Shown in pieces: positions 41,626 through 50,540 of a DNA stretch of 64,000 nt. Positions within the stretch are counted from its first letter, which is position 1, and every line of letters starts with the position of its first letter. The notes below the pieces were generated by a model. The model saw only the letters and a program-made list of their open reading frames with translations. It was not told where the DNA came from and did no database searches. Source of the stretch: Desulfonatronum sp. SC1 (GTDB taxonomy: Bacteria; Desulfobacterota; Desulfovibrionia; Desulfovibrionales; Desulfonatronaceae); contig NZ_PZKN01000013.1 of assembly GCF_003046795.1 (NCBI RefSeq), forward strand, positions 1 through 64,000, read 5' to 3'. Both the position numbers and the translations under genes were made by a program.

Positions 41626-42531
41626 TCAGTCCAGCAGCGGCAGGGGGTCCACCCACATGCCCAGGACGCTCAGCCCGAAGTGCAGGTGCGGCCCGGTGAC
41701 CCGTCCCGTGGCACCCACCTCGCCGATGGCCTGTCCGGCGACGACCATGTCCCCTTCCTGAACCAGGATTTCGGACAGGTGGATGTACTGGGTGACCACG
41801 CCCAGGCCGTGGTCGATGTAGATGGAGCGGCCCGCGAAATAGTGATCGCCTGCCAGAATCACCTCTCCGTTGCTGAAGGCCCGCACCGTCGTGCCCTCCG
41901 CGCCGCGCAGATCCACCCCGCGATGCGGGGTCCTGGGCTGATCATTGAGGAAGCGCCGAAGGCCGAAGGCGCTGGAGACGGAGCCCTGAACCGGGCGCGT
42001 GAAAGGCTCTTCCCAGTGTTGGACCGGGGAAATCCGTTCCAGGGCGGCCCTGGCGGCCCGACGCTCCCGTTCGATCCGGGGCAGAAGCTCGGCGTCCGGT
42101 GAGACCATCTCCCGGGACACCCGCAGCCGCTGTTCGGGAAACTCCCGGGCGTGAACAAGGACGTCCTGGGAGAACGCGCGTGGCCCCTGGACCGTGAAGA
42201 CGGTCCCGGTGAGCCGGTGCGTTCCCGGCGGAGTTTCCAGGTCGACGCCCAGCAAGACCACCGCTTCCCGGCCCTGGCCGGCCGGAGTGGCTGCTAAGTA
42301 GCCAACATCCTTGTCCATCCAGCGCAGACTTGCACTCTGAAAGCCCTCCGACCCGGAAAGCCGGACGAAAAACGGCATGCCCACGCCCACCCGGTCCGGG
42401 ACCTGGATGTGGACTTGGGAAACGTCCCATTCTTCCGCATGGGCCGAGACTCCGGACGGGACGAACAACAGCATTCCAAGGGCCAACGCCAAGCCCACGC
42501 CCAACCGCTCGCTTGCGTACCGTCGCATCAT
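41626..42531 (-). CDS. M23-family peptidoglycan endopeptidase
   Basis: 301 residues. A signal peptide (LGVGLALALGMLLFVPSGVSA) targets it to the periplasm. After an N-terminal domain of about 150 residues comes the M23/LytM domain with zinc ligands in HRGVDLRG and GPHLHFGLS (HxH). It is a likely cell-wall endopeptidase. Its ATG overlaps the end of xseA by 4 bp, so it is in that operon. Confidence 0.92.
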   Translation of the reverse strand: MMRRYASERLGVGLALALGMLLFVPSGVSAHAEEWDVSQVHIQVPDRVGVGMPFFVRLSGSEGFQSASLRWMDKDVGYLAATPAGQGREAVVLLGVDLETPPGTHRLTGTVFTVQGPRAFSQDVLVHAREFPEQRLRVSREMVSPDAELLPRIERERRAARAALERISPVQHWEEPFTRPVQGSVSSAFGLRRFLNDQPRTPHRGVDLRGAEGTTVRAFSNGEVILAGDHYFAGRSIYIDHGLGVVTQYIHLSEILVQEGDMVVAGQAIGEVGATGRVTGPHLHFGLSVLGMWVDPLPLLD

Positions 42532-43880
42532 TCTCCTCGTTCCGCCCGCGTTTCCTGCACCCGTGCGGCAATGAACCCGGATCGGGGTACGATCCGCAAC
42601 AAATCACCCTGGCGCACATCCCGAGCATCCCGCACGTAGTTTCCGGTTCGTTCCGACTGGACCAGACAAAATCCCTTTTCCAAAGGTCGCTCCGGATTCA
42701 GACCGCTCATGGCGGTTTCCAGCTTGGCCAACTCGTGATCCCGGACACGAACGGCTTCCCGGCCCGCGGCCAGAAGCTCGTGCAGGCGCTGATCCAGCAC
42801 CGCTTGTCTGGCGGCCCAGAAGCGGGCGTCCATGGTTCTGGTCAGGTCCGAAGTCGCCTGGGCCAGGGCGGACCGGCGCTCCCGAAGCATGGCTTGGCCG
42901 CTGCGAAACAGATCGCGCTCCAGCCCTTCCAGACGCTCCAGGGCCCGCAACACCCGCACTCTGGGGGAAAGCCAGGACAGAGCCCTTTCCTGTCCGGCCA
43001 GCAGGGCTTCCTTGCGGCGCAGCAGCTCCCGGGCCGCGGTTTGCAGCCGATTTTCCAGCTCGTCCACGGTCTGGGCCAGTTCCCGCCGCTCCGGCCACAG
43101 GAGCTGGGCCGCATGGCTGGGGGTGGCGGCGCGCACGTCCGCGGTCAGGTCGGCGATGGTCGTGTCCACCTCATGGCCGATGCCCGTGAGCACCGGAATT
43201 TCGGAGATGAAGACCGCCCTGGCCAGATCCTCGTTGTTGAAGGCCCACAAATCTTCCAGGGACCCGCCGCCGCGAATCACCACGATCACCTCGGCCCACC
43301 CCTGGATATTGGCCTCTTGCAAGGCCTGGATGATCTGGCCGGGGGCCTGGTCGCCCTGGACCAGGACCGGATGGACGCGGATGGACGCGCCAAAGCCCCG
43401 CTCGTCGGCCAGACGCAGAAAATCCCGCAGGGCCGCTCCGCCAAGGGCCGTGATCACCGCGATCCGCCGGGGATGCGACGGCAAAGGGCGCTTGCGGGCC
43501 GGATCAAAATATCCTTCCGAGGCCAGCCGCTTCTTCAAGGCCTCAAAGGCCACGAACAGCGTTCCCAAACCCTGATCCTGAACCATCTCCACCACGAGCT
43601 GGTAGGCACCCCGCGGCGCGTACACGGTCAACCGCCCGAGGCAGATAACCTCCTGACCATCGGCCAGGACATCCCGAACCGCCGCGGGTTGCCACTGCTG
43701 GGACTTGAACCAAACCGCGGCCAGCGTGGCCTCGTTGTCCTTCAGGGTGAAATAGATGTGCCCGGACCCCGGCCGGGCCAAATTGGAAACCTGCCCCCGC
43801 ACCCAAACCAACGGAAACTCCCCCTCCAACGTGGCCTTCACGGCCAGGGTCAGTTCACGGACGGAAAAAATGTGGGGCAT
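42528..43880 (-). CDS. xseA: Exodeoxyribonuclease VII large subunit
   Basis: 450 residues. The N-terminal OB fold (VRGQVSNLARPGSGHIYFTLKD) is followed by the catalytic core with IAVITALGGAALRDFL, VVIRGGGSLEDLWAFNNEDLA and DVRAATPSHAAQL, and a C-terminal coiled-coil region. XseA with XseB degrades single-stranded DNA. It overlaps the M23 gene and is 4 bp after the HepT-like gene, although the TA pair separates it from proS. No xseB is adjacent. Confidence 0.95.
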   Translation of the reverse strand: MPHIFSVRELTLAVKATLEGEFPLVWVRGQVSNLARPGSGHIYFTLKDNEATLAAVWFKSQQWQPAAVRDVLADGQEVICLGRLTVYAPRGAYQLVVEMVQDQGLGTLFVAFEALKKRLASEGYFDPARKRPLPSHPRRIAVITALGGAALRDFLRLADERGFGASIRVHPVLVQGDQAPGQIIQALQEANIQGWAEVIVVIRGGGSLEDLWAFNNEDLARAVFISEIPVLTGIGHEVDTTIADLTADVRAATPSHAAQLLWPERRELAQTVDELENRLQTAARELLRRKEALLAGQERALSWLSPRVRVLRALERLEGLERDLFRSGQAMLRERRSALAQATSDLTRTMDARFWAARQAVLDQRLHELLAAGREAVRVRDHELAKLETAMSGLNPERPLEKGFCLVQSERTGNYVRDARDVRQGDLLRIVPRSGFIAARVQETRAERGE

Positions 43881-43883
43881 AGG

Positions 43884-44366
43884 TTAGATGTTTCGCGGCT
43901 CCAAGTTTGGGATCGGCTGGTCCAGCCTGTCGGGGTTGGCATGAACCCACTGCAACAAAGCGTCCAAGAGCAACTCCACATCATCTATATGATCCCGGCA
44001 AATCCGAAACAGCTCCTCGTCGTCGATTTCACAATAGAAATGCGTCAGTCTGTTTCTGTAACCGGCCAGGACGCGGAGCAGGTCGCGATGAGGCATCGAA
44101 AGAACGCCTCGTTCTCCCAAGGCGACCGCGATCTGTTTGTATTCCAGGCTGGGTTGGGCAAAGGCTTTGGCCGTGATGTGCCGCCCAAGATCGAACAGCG
44201 CTTCCAGAGCTCGGCGCAAATTGGATTCCGCGGCCGCGGCGTTGCGGGGATCCTGGAAAAAAAGCTCTCTGGATTGCAGCGGCAATTCTCGAATCCGGGA
44301 GAGCATCCTTCTGACCCACTCAACTCGGGAGAGCACGACGGAGGAACGCATCTTATCCGGCGACAT
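43884..44366 (-). CDS. hepT: HepT-like (DUF86) ribonuclease toxin
   Basis: 160 residues of the HEPN/DUF86 family with the RX4HXY active site in YRNRLTHFYCEI (about residues 107-118), intact. HepT cleaves RNA and is silenced by AMPylation by MntA. I chose the ATG at 44366 because it overlaps mntA by 14 bp; the frame is open upstream to 44528. The pair sits between proS and xseA. Confidence 0.88.
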   Translation of the reverse strand: MSPDKMRSSVVLSRVEWVRRMLSRIRELPLQSRELFFQDPRNAAAAESNLRRALEALFDLGRHITAKAFAQPSLEYKQIAVALGERGVLSMPHRDLLRVLAGYRNRLTHFYCEIDDEELFRICRDHIDDVELLLDALLQWVHANPDRLDQPIPNLEPRNI

Positions 44367-44796
44367 GGCCAGCCTCCGGATGGAGTATCCGTTGAATGCG
44401 TTCCCGTTGAAACGGCAGCAGATCACCGGCCCGAGCCAGAACGTAGAGTTCCGTTTCCGCCTCCTGATCCTCGTCTCGGCAGTATGCCCGCTCGCCCTGG
44501 ACGATCTCCACGGCCAAGAACGGATCACAACGCCAAACGTCCACCACGTCGACCCGATCCACGTCCAGGAGATCCTCCAAGGACATGCCCAAGCGGATCA
44601 TGCCGCGCAAATCCGGATGCGCGCCGCCTCGAAAGGTCACGCCCACATCCACGTCGGACCTCGGATGCTCGACCAGGGCTTGACCGCCTCGCAACCTGGA
44701 GGCCATTTCCTTGGCGCGACTGCCGAAAAAGTAGACCGCGTTCACATCGTAACGCTCGGCCAATGCGGCCAAGCCTTCAGCAAGCATGGTCGTCAC
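44353..44796 (-). CDS. mntA: MntA-like nucleotidyltransferase antitoxin
   Basis: 147 residues with the MNT active site YFFGSRAKEMASRLRG... then HPRSDVDVGV: GSR followed by DxD (about residues 25-52). MntA adenylylates tyrosines of HepT to neutralise it. It overlaps hepT by 14 bp. The spacer between GS and DxD is longer than in many family members. Confidence 0.88.
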   Translation of the reverse strand: MTTMLAEGLAALAERYDVNAVYFFGSRAKEMASRLRGGQALVEHPRSDVDVGVTFRGGAHPDLRGMIRLGMSLEDLLDVDRVDVVDVWRCDPFLAVEIVQGERAYCRDEDQEAETELYVLARAGDLLPFQRERIQRILHPEAGHVAG

Positions 44797-44828
44797 TCCT
44801 AGTACCGTTTATCCCTGGACGGAATGAT

Positions 44829-46562
44829 TCATTCGAGATCCAACCCCCAATCCTTAAGAATCCCCCGCCACCACGACCGGACCTGATTTTCCAGGTCGTC
44901 CAGAGCCAGTTCCGTGCGTTCTCCGGTCTTGCGGTTCTTGGCTTCCAGGACGCCTCGGGCCGCGCCTTTTTCGCCCAGGATGAGATGGCCGGGGATGCCG
45001 ATCAGGTCGGCGTCCTTGAATTTAACTCCGGGCCGTTCATCCCGGTCGTCCAGGAACACCTCGAAGCCCAGGGATTCCAGGCGGTCGTGCAGGTCCACGG
45101 CCTGTTGCACCAGTTCCGGATTCTTGCCACCCAGGAGGATCAGCTCGATCTGGAAGGGCGCGATGGGCGGCGGGAACAGGGCACCGTTGTCGTCGTGGTT
45201 CTGCTCCAGGCAGGCGGCCATGATCCGGCTGACGCCGATGCCGTAGCACCCCATGATGATCAGTTGCTCCTTGCCGTTCTCGTCCAGGTACCGCGCCCCC
45301 ATGGCCTCGCTGTACTTGGTGCCCAGCTTGAACACGTGGCCCACTTCGATGCCCTTGGGCAGTTCCAGGGCCGCTCCGCAGCGCGGACAGGGGTCCTGGG
45401 CCGTGACTTGGCGCAGATCAACGTACCCGGCAATGGCGGCGTCCCGGGTCAGGTCCACATGCCGCAAATGGGCGTCGGCCTTGTTGGCCCCGACGATCCA
45501 GTCCCGACGCAACCCCACTTCCCGGTCCGCCCAGATGGCGTCCACATGCAGATCCACCGGCCCGGCAAAGCCCACCGGCGCACCGGTCCAGACCTGGACC
45601 TGTTCCGGGGTGGCCAGGTTCAGTTCATTGGCGTTCAAAACGTTCTTCAACTTGATTTCATTCAGCTCCCGGTCCCCGCGCACCAGGGCGGCCACGGGGC
45701 GGCCGTCGGCCTCGTAAAGCAGGGTCTTCAGAATGGCCTCCGGCCCGACTCCCAGAAACGCCGTGACCTCTTCCACGGTGTGCTTGCCCGGCGTGGAAAC
45801 CAGCTCCGCGGGCGGGCATTCCCCGTCATCGCCTTCGCCTTGGACCACGGCCTCGGCCTTTTCCAGGTTCGCGGCGAACTCGCAGGCCGTGCACACGGCG
45901 ATGGTGTCCTCGCCGGTGTTGGCCAGAACCATGAATTCGTGGGAAAAGCTGCCGCCGATGGCCCCGGAGTCCGCCTCCACGGCCCGGAAAGTCATTCCGA
46001 AGCGGGTAAAGATGCGCATGTAGGCCTCGTACATGGTCCGGTAGCTCTTGTCCGCGCCCGCGTCGTCCCGGTCAAAGGAGTAGGCGTCCTTCATGATGAA
46101 CTCCCGCCCGCGCATCAGCCCGAACCGGGGCCGGATCTCGTCCCGGTACTTGGTCTGGATCTGGTACAGATTCACGGGCAACTGCCGGTAGGAGCGAATC
46201 TCCCCGCGAATCAGGTCCGTGATCACCTCCTCATGGGTCGGCCCCAGGCAGTAGTCCCGCCCATGCCGATCCTGTAAGCGCAGCAATTCCTTGCCGTAGA
46301 CCACCCAGCGTCCCGACTCCTTCCAGAGGTCCGCCGGCTGGACCATGGGCATGAACACCTCCAAGGCCCCGGACCGGTTCATTTCCTCGCGCACGATCCG
46401 GGCCACCTTGTCCAGACAGCGCAGCCCCAGGGGCAAGTAGGTGTAAATCCCGGAGGTCAGCTTGCGGATCATGCCCGCGCGCATCAATAAACGATGACTG
46501 ACCACCTCGGCCTCGGCCGGATGTTCCTTCAGGGTCGGCAGGTAGTACTGGCTCCAGCGCAT
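44829..46562 (-). CDS. proS: Prolyl-tRNA synthetase (bacterial type, with editing domain)
   Basis: 577 residues, the usual length for bacterial ProRS with the INS editing domain (about residues 225-400). Class II motif 2 is in [20 protein letters not shown] and [11 protein letters not shown], and motif 3 in [16 protein letters not shown]. It charges tRNA-Pro. It starts 15 bp after ispG and likely shares its promoter. Confidence 0.97.
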   Translation of the reverse strand: MRWSQYYLPTLKEHPAEAEVVSHRLLMRAGMIRKLTSGIYTYLPLGLRCLDKVARIVREEMNRSGALEVFMPMVQPADLWKESGRWVVYGKELLRLQDRHGRDYCLGPTHEEVITDLIRGEIRSYRQLPVNLYQIQTKYRDEIRPRFGLMRGREFIMKDAYSFDRDDAGADKSYRTMYEAYMRIFTRFGMTFRAVEADSGAIGGSFSHEFMVLANTGEDTIAVCTACEFAANLEKAEAVVQGEGDDGECPPAELVSTPGKHTVEEVTAFLGVGPEAILKTLLYEADGRPVAALVRGDRELNEIKLKNVLNANELNLATPEQVQVWTGAPVGFAGPVDLHVDAIWADREVGLRRDWIVGANKADAHLRHVDLTRDAAIAGYVDLRQVTAQDPCPRCGAALELPKGIEVGHVFKLGTKYSEAMGARYLDENGKEQLIIMGCYGIGVSRIMAACLEQNHDDNGALFPPPIAPFQIELILLGGKNPELVQQAVDLHDRLESLGFEVFLDDRDERPGVKFKDADLIGIPGHLILGEKGAARGVLEAKNRKTGERTELALDDLENQVRSWWRGILKDWGLDLE

Positions 46563-46577
46563 GATGAGATTTCCTTT

Positions 46578-47699
46578 TCAAGGTTCAGGATTCAGGGTTT
46601 GATTCGTTGATCGCTCCGCCAAAAACGCATCCAGCTCGCGCAGAAATTCCGGCAGCAGTTCGTCCCTGCCCCGGACTTTGCGCAGGATTTCGCCGCGGCG
46701 GAAGATCAGGCCGCAGTCCCGGCCCCCGGCCAAGCCGATGTCCGCTTCCCTGGCCTCGCCGGGTCCGTTGACCACGCAGCCCATCACGGCCACGGTGAAG
46801 ACCTCGGTCACGCCGTCCAGGCGGCGCTCCACCTCTTCGGCCAGATCCTGGAGGTCGATTTCGGTCCGGCCGCAGGTGGGGCAGGAGATGATTTCCGGGC
46901 CGCGCTGGCGCAGGCCCAGGCTGCGCAGGATTTCCCAGGCCGCGCGGACCTCCAGGACCGGGTCCGCGGTCAGGGAGACCCGCAGGGTGTCCCCCAGTCC
47001 TTCCCAGAGCAGGATGCCCAAACCCACGCCGGATTTCACCGCGCCCCGGAGCAGGGTTCCGGCCTCGGTGATCCCGATGTGCAGCGGGCAGTCCAGCTTC
47101 TCGGCCAGAAGGCGATAAGCGGCCACGGTCCGGTGGACTGAGGATGATTTCAGGGAGATCTTAAAATTGTCGAAGCCGCGCTGCTCCAGCAGGGCCGCGT
47201 GACCCAGGGCGCTGGCGACCATGGCCTCGGGCGTGGCCCCGCCGTATTGTCGCAGCAGCTCCTTCTCCAGGGAGCCGCCGTTCACGCCGATGCGGATGCA
47301 CGCTCCGTGAGCCTTGGCCGCGTCCACCACCCGGTCCACGTTGGCCTTGGAACCGATGTTCCCGGGGTTGATGCGCAGCCCTTGCAGCCCGGCTTCCAAG
47401 GCCCTCAGGGCCAAGCGATAGTCGAAGTGGATGTCCGCGATCAGCGGCACCGGGGCAACAGCCTGAATTCGCGGCAAAACCGCCGCGGCCGCCTCGTCCG
47501 GCACGGCCAGGCGCACGAACTCGCACCCGGCCTCGGCCAGCCGGGCGACCTGGGCCAAGGTCGCTTCCGCGTCCCGGGTGTCCGTGTTGGTCATGCTCTG
47601 GACCCGGACCGGATGCGCGCCGCCCAGGGTTACGCCGCCCAGGGTGATGGTCCGCGTGGAGCGGCGGCGGGGAGTGAGATCAGAGGGCGAGGTGGTCAT
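46578..47699 (-). CDS. ispG: 4-hydroxy-3-methylbut-2-enyl diphosphate synthase
   Basis: 373 residues. The TIM-barrel part opens TRTITLGGVTLGG...VQSMTNTDTRD, and the [4Fe-4S] domain holds the three cysteines in ISCPTCGRTEIDL and GCVVNGPGEAREAD. It converts MEcPP to HMBPP in the MEP pathway. Its neighbour proS and further xseA are also neighbours in many sulfate reducers. A broad gap lies upstream. Confidence 0.96.
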   Translation of the reverse strand: MTTSPSDLTPRRRSTRTITLGGVTLGGAHPVRVQSMTNTDTRDAEATLAQVARLAEAGCEFVRLAVPDEAAAAVLPRIQAVAPVPLIADIHFDYRLALRALEAGLQGLRINPGNIGSKANVDRVVDAAKAHGACIRIGVNGGSLEKELLRQYGGATPEAMVASALGHAALLEQRGFDNFKISLKSSSVHRTVAAYRLLAEKLDCPLHIGITEAGTLLRGAVKSGVGLGILLWEGLGDTLRVSLTADPVLEVRAAWEILRSLGLRQRGPEIISCPTCGRTEIDLQDLAEEVERRLDGVTEVFTVAVMGCVVNGPGEAREADIGLAGGRDCGLIFRRGEILRKVRGRDELLPEFLRELDAFLAERSTNQTLNPEP

Positions 47700-48150
47700 T
47701 GTGGGGTGGAACTCCCTGGCTTCCGAGGGGATGGTTCAGAATCGACCGGCATCCCGAGGTAGGTTCGTACATACCGGCGTGGACTCGGTTTTTACGCGGA
47801 GTTCGCCCAGAGGTAAACCTGCTCAGTGTTCCGGTTGAGAAAATACCGCGGCTTTCCGCCCTGTACCGAACTCCACAGTATCTCAAACAGATGGCGGACC
47901 GGGTTGTCTTTCAGGTGCTTGAACTGCAGGCAGCAGCTCAAACATATAGGTAAGGATGGCTAGGGGCCGGGATGCGCACGGGTTTTATCCCTCAGCGGCC
48001 CCCCCGTTGCAGGCTAGGTTGGCGGAGCGGCTTTTGGTAGCCCAAAATCCCGGCAATGCCTCAACAATTCAGGCTTTACGTGAACGAGCAGGATGGCCAA
48101 ACCCGTTGCAAGCTACCCATAAGTTTATGAACTTCATGTCTGATTGCGAA
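47700..48150. other. Gap upstream of ispG: no gene supported
   Basis: Several short frames cross this stretch on both strands, but none matches a family I know and none has a convincing start. The ispG promoter must lie near its left end (read leftward). It contains TAAGGATGGCTAGGGGCC and a C-rich run (CCTCAGCGGCCCCCCCGTTG) without clear structure. The right end merges with the gabD remnant. Confidence 0.4.
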
Positions 48151-48315
48151 TCCGCCCATGCAGATGTATTTCAGCGTGGAGTAGTCGTCCAGGCCGTAGT
48201 GGGAACCTTCACGCTTGTGCAGCACGGCCTTACCATCGATCAGCGGACCCTGGTTCACGCCCTCTTCCTGGGCGTTTTGCGTCTTCAGGCTGGTTAAGGC
48301 CGCTTCAAACGTGGG
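48151..48315 (-). pseudogene. GabD-like aldehyde dehydrogenase remnant
   Basis: On the minus strand 48315 to 48151 reads PTFEAALTSLKTQNAQEEG, then VNQGPLIDGKAVLHK, then REGSHYGLDDYSTLKYICMG. The middle piece matches the EEGVNQGPLID segment of succinate-semialdehyde dehydrogenase, and the last piece its C-terminus ([22 protein letters not shown]). These are normally about 130 residues apart, so an internal deletion joined them. The catalytic Cys and most of the enzyme are missing. Confidence 0.72.
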
Positions 48316-48354
48316 AGCGGACTGGTCGACGTTACTATTCTTGGTCTGATTTAC

Positions 48355-48444
48355 CTAACAGTGATGGGATGGCCTCCTTCAAGGGTTTGAGTGTTCTTGA
48401 AGTGCACCCCTTTTAGAGGGCCGGGGCCATCCCATCACAGTTAG
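48355..48444. repeat. 90-bp element bounded by 20-bp inverted repeats
   Basis: CTAACAGTGATGGGATGGCC (48355-48374) and GGCCATCCCATCACAGTTAG (48425-48444) are reverse complements at 19 of 20 positions. The 50 bp between them have no coding capacity. The element lies between the gabD remnant and the terminator of the symporter gene. Confidence 0.8.
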
Positions 48445-48445
48445 C

Positions 48446-48482
48446 AAAACATAATCCCGAACATTATTCGGGATTATGTTTT
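48446..48482 (-). terminator. Rho-independent terminator of the symporter operon
   Basis: AAAACATAATCCCGAA (48446-48461) and TTCGGGATTATGTTTT (48467-48482) form a perfect 16-bp stem with a 5-base loop. Read on the minus strand it ends in a T-run (the AAAA arm), so it terminates the operon ending at 48506. It would also work on the plus strand. Confidence 0.85.
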
Positions 48483-48505
48483 CTTTCCATGAAAATCTAA
48501 TGTTT

Positions 48506-49711
48506 CTAACTAGATTTTGCTGAGTACTTTGCCTCTGTTGTATCAATAAACACGGAAGCAACTGCATCGCCGGTTATGTTCAATGTGGTTCTGGCCATAT
48601 CAAGAATTCTGTCGATTCCGGCAATCAATGCTATGCCTTCCATTGGCAATCCAACGGAAGCTAAAACCGTTGTAAGGATAATCAATCCCGCTCCTGGAAC
48701 TCCGGCTGCTCCGATGGATGCTAATGTCCCAGTAAGCACAATTACCAACTGCTGCCCTAATGACAAATCCAAAGCATATACTTGAGCGACAAACAAAGCA
48801 GCAATACCTTGATAAAGAGCAGAACCATCCATATTTATTGTCGCACCTAATGGCAAAACAAAACTTGCAGTTTCCCTAGATACTCCAAGATTTTCCTGCG
48901 TACATTTCATTGTTGCAGGAAGTGTCGCACCGCTGCTACATGTTGAGAAAGCAATAAGTTGTGCAGGCAATATTCCTTTATAAAATTCTGGAAGCGTTAA
49001 ATTTGTAAACCCTTTAATGATAAATGAATAAACTATTAATGCATGCAGAATAGCTCCCATGTACATAATTCCAATTACTTTTCCCAAAGGGAAGAGAACG
49101 GAAGGCCCGTTCATTGCGACAACAGGAACAATCAATGCAAATACGCCATATGGAGCCAACTGCATCACCATTCCAGTAATTCTATACATAATCTCTGCAA
49201 AACCATCAAAGAAATTTTTGACTGAATCGGCCTTTTTCCCAACCAAAGAGATGGCCACACCGATAAACAATGCAAAGACGATAATCTGCAGCATGGATCC
49301 TTCAGTTACAGCCTGAAAAGGATTCCTGGGAATGATATTTACCAAAACGTCAATAAGAGGCGGAGCCTCACGGCCGGTGTAAACAGCGTCCACAGGCAGA
49401 GACAAGCCCTTTCCAGGTTTAAAAATGTTCGCCAAAAGAACACCCATTGACACGGCAAATGCAGTAGTGGCTAGATAGAAAGCAATGGTTTTACTCCCCA
49501 TTCTGCTCAATTTCTTGACATCTCCAGTGCTCGCGGCACCCACGACCAACGAGGAAAAAACCAGGGGCACAATAATCATCATGATCAACCGGATGAACAA
49601 ATCTCCAAAGGGCTTGATGTAGCTGACGGCAATATCTTGCAGCCCTTGCATGAACAGCCCGACAACAACACCAGCGATCAGCCCGATCAAAATCTTTGTT
49701 GCTAGACGCAC
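48506..49711 (-). CDS. Dicarboxylate/amino acid:cation symporter (DAACS family)
   Basis: 401 residues with about eight transmembrane helices and two re-entrant loops. The family signatures FSTCSSGATLPATMKC (serine-rich loop) and NMDGSALYQGIAALFVAQ (helix 7) are present, as is the final GIDRILDMARTTLNITGDAV. Such proteins take up glutamate, aspartate, C4-dicarboxylates or related acids with Na or H. The gene is clearly AT-richer than its neighbours. It ends an operon with the racemase, lyase and RidA genes. Confidence 0.95.
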   Translation of the reverse strand: MRLATKILIGLIAGVVVGLFMQGLQDIAVSYIKPFGDLFIRLIMMIIVPLVFSSLVVGAASTGDVKKLSRMGSKTIAFYLATTAFAVSMGVLLANIFKPGKGLSLPVDAVYTGREAPPLIDVLVNIIPRNPFQAVTEGSMLQIIVFALFIGVAISLVGKKADSVKNFFDGFAEIMYRITGMVMQLAPYGVFALIVPVVAMNGPSVLFPLGKVIGIMYMGAILHALIVYSFIIKGFTNLTLPEFYKGILPAQLIAFSTCSSGATLPATMKCTQENLGVSRETASFVLPLGATINMDGSALYQGIAALFVAQVYALDLSLGQQLVIVLTGTLASIGAAGVPGAGLIILTTVLASVGLPMEGIALIAGIDRILDMARTTLNITGDAVASVFIDTTEAKYSAKSS

Positions 49712-49766
49712 TTTCCTGCCTCCTCGTGTTTGAATAGTGAACAGTGTTTACCGACAAAAACAACCA

Positions 49767-50495
49767 TCACCTCTCCTCCCTCATTGATTGACGCGCCTCA
49801 AGCACAATGGCCTCGGCGAGAACTTGCGCGGCATCCACCACGGGAAACGATGTCCGAATGCATCCGGAAATGACCGAGAGCTCCGTACAGGCCACCAGCA
49901 ATGCCTGGGCACCGTCCTGAACAAGACCATCAATTGCGGCCTGTAGAGCAGACTTGACGTCTTCTCCATACTGACATGTCTTAATTTTCCGGATGGCTGC
50001 CATCAACCCATCCTGATCAGGAGGCCTTGGCGCGAGGAGCTTCAAGCTCCGCGCGGCAAAAGTCTTTTCATAAATACGCAAGTTAAGAACCGCGGTCGAA
50101 GCAACCAGACCTACGGTTTGGATTCCGGGAGTCCGGACGACAACGGCCTCAGTAGCCAGGGCAACCATGTCCAAAACTGGTATGGAAACAGCTTGTTGAA
50201 TGTCGCGGTGATAAAAATGGGCCGTATTGCAAGGCATGGCCAAGAAATCGACTCCCCAGGCCGCAAGCTTGCGCGCCATTTCCTGGAGACAGAAAGCCGG
50301 ACTTTCGCCTTTGCCTTCAAGCAAGGCTTTGATGCGGGAGGGAACCTTGGGATTGTTGTCCACCACCATCCGGATATGATCAACATCATCCTTGGCTGGC
50401 GTGGCCTTGATGACCCTGGCCATGAGATCCACGGTGGCCTCCGGCCCCATGCCGCCAATGATGCCGACTATTTTTTCCTGTTTTAACGTTTCCAT
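49767..50495 (-). CDS. Aspartate/glutamate racemase family protein
   Basis: 242 residues with both catalytic cysteines: MPCNTAHFY (about residue 86) and LLVACTELSVI (about residue 200), and the N-terminal GIIGGMGPEATVDLMARV. This is the Asp/Glu/hydantoin racemase fold. In this operon it could interconvert D- and L-forms of the amino acid used by the lyase. The substrate is not determined by sequence. Confidence 0.92.
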   Translation of the reverse strand: METLKQEKIVGIIGGMGPEATVDLMARVIKATPAKDDVDHIRMVVDNNPKVPSRIKALLEGKGESPAFCLQEMARKLAAWGVDFLAMPCNTAHFYHRDIQQAVSIPVLDMVALATEAVVVRTPGIQTVGLVASTAVLNLRIYEKTFAARSLKLLAPRPPDQDGLMAAIRKIKTCQYGEDVKSALQAAIDGLVQDGAQALLVACTELSVISGCIRTSFPVVDAAQVLAEAIVLEARQSMREER

Positions 50496-50540
50496 CTTGA
50501 AATCTCGGATTTGGAGGGATGGTTCAAAATCGGGCTTTTT

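Noticed and set aside
42330-46277. 1315-codon open frame on the plus strand
   Set aside because: It is antisense to xseA, mntA/hepT and proS, with low-complexity composition typical of GC-rich shadow frames.
47699-48297. Small plus-strand proteins upstream of ispG
   Set aside because: No match to any family; the right part is antisense to the GabD remnant.
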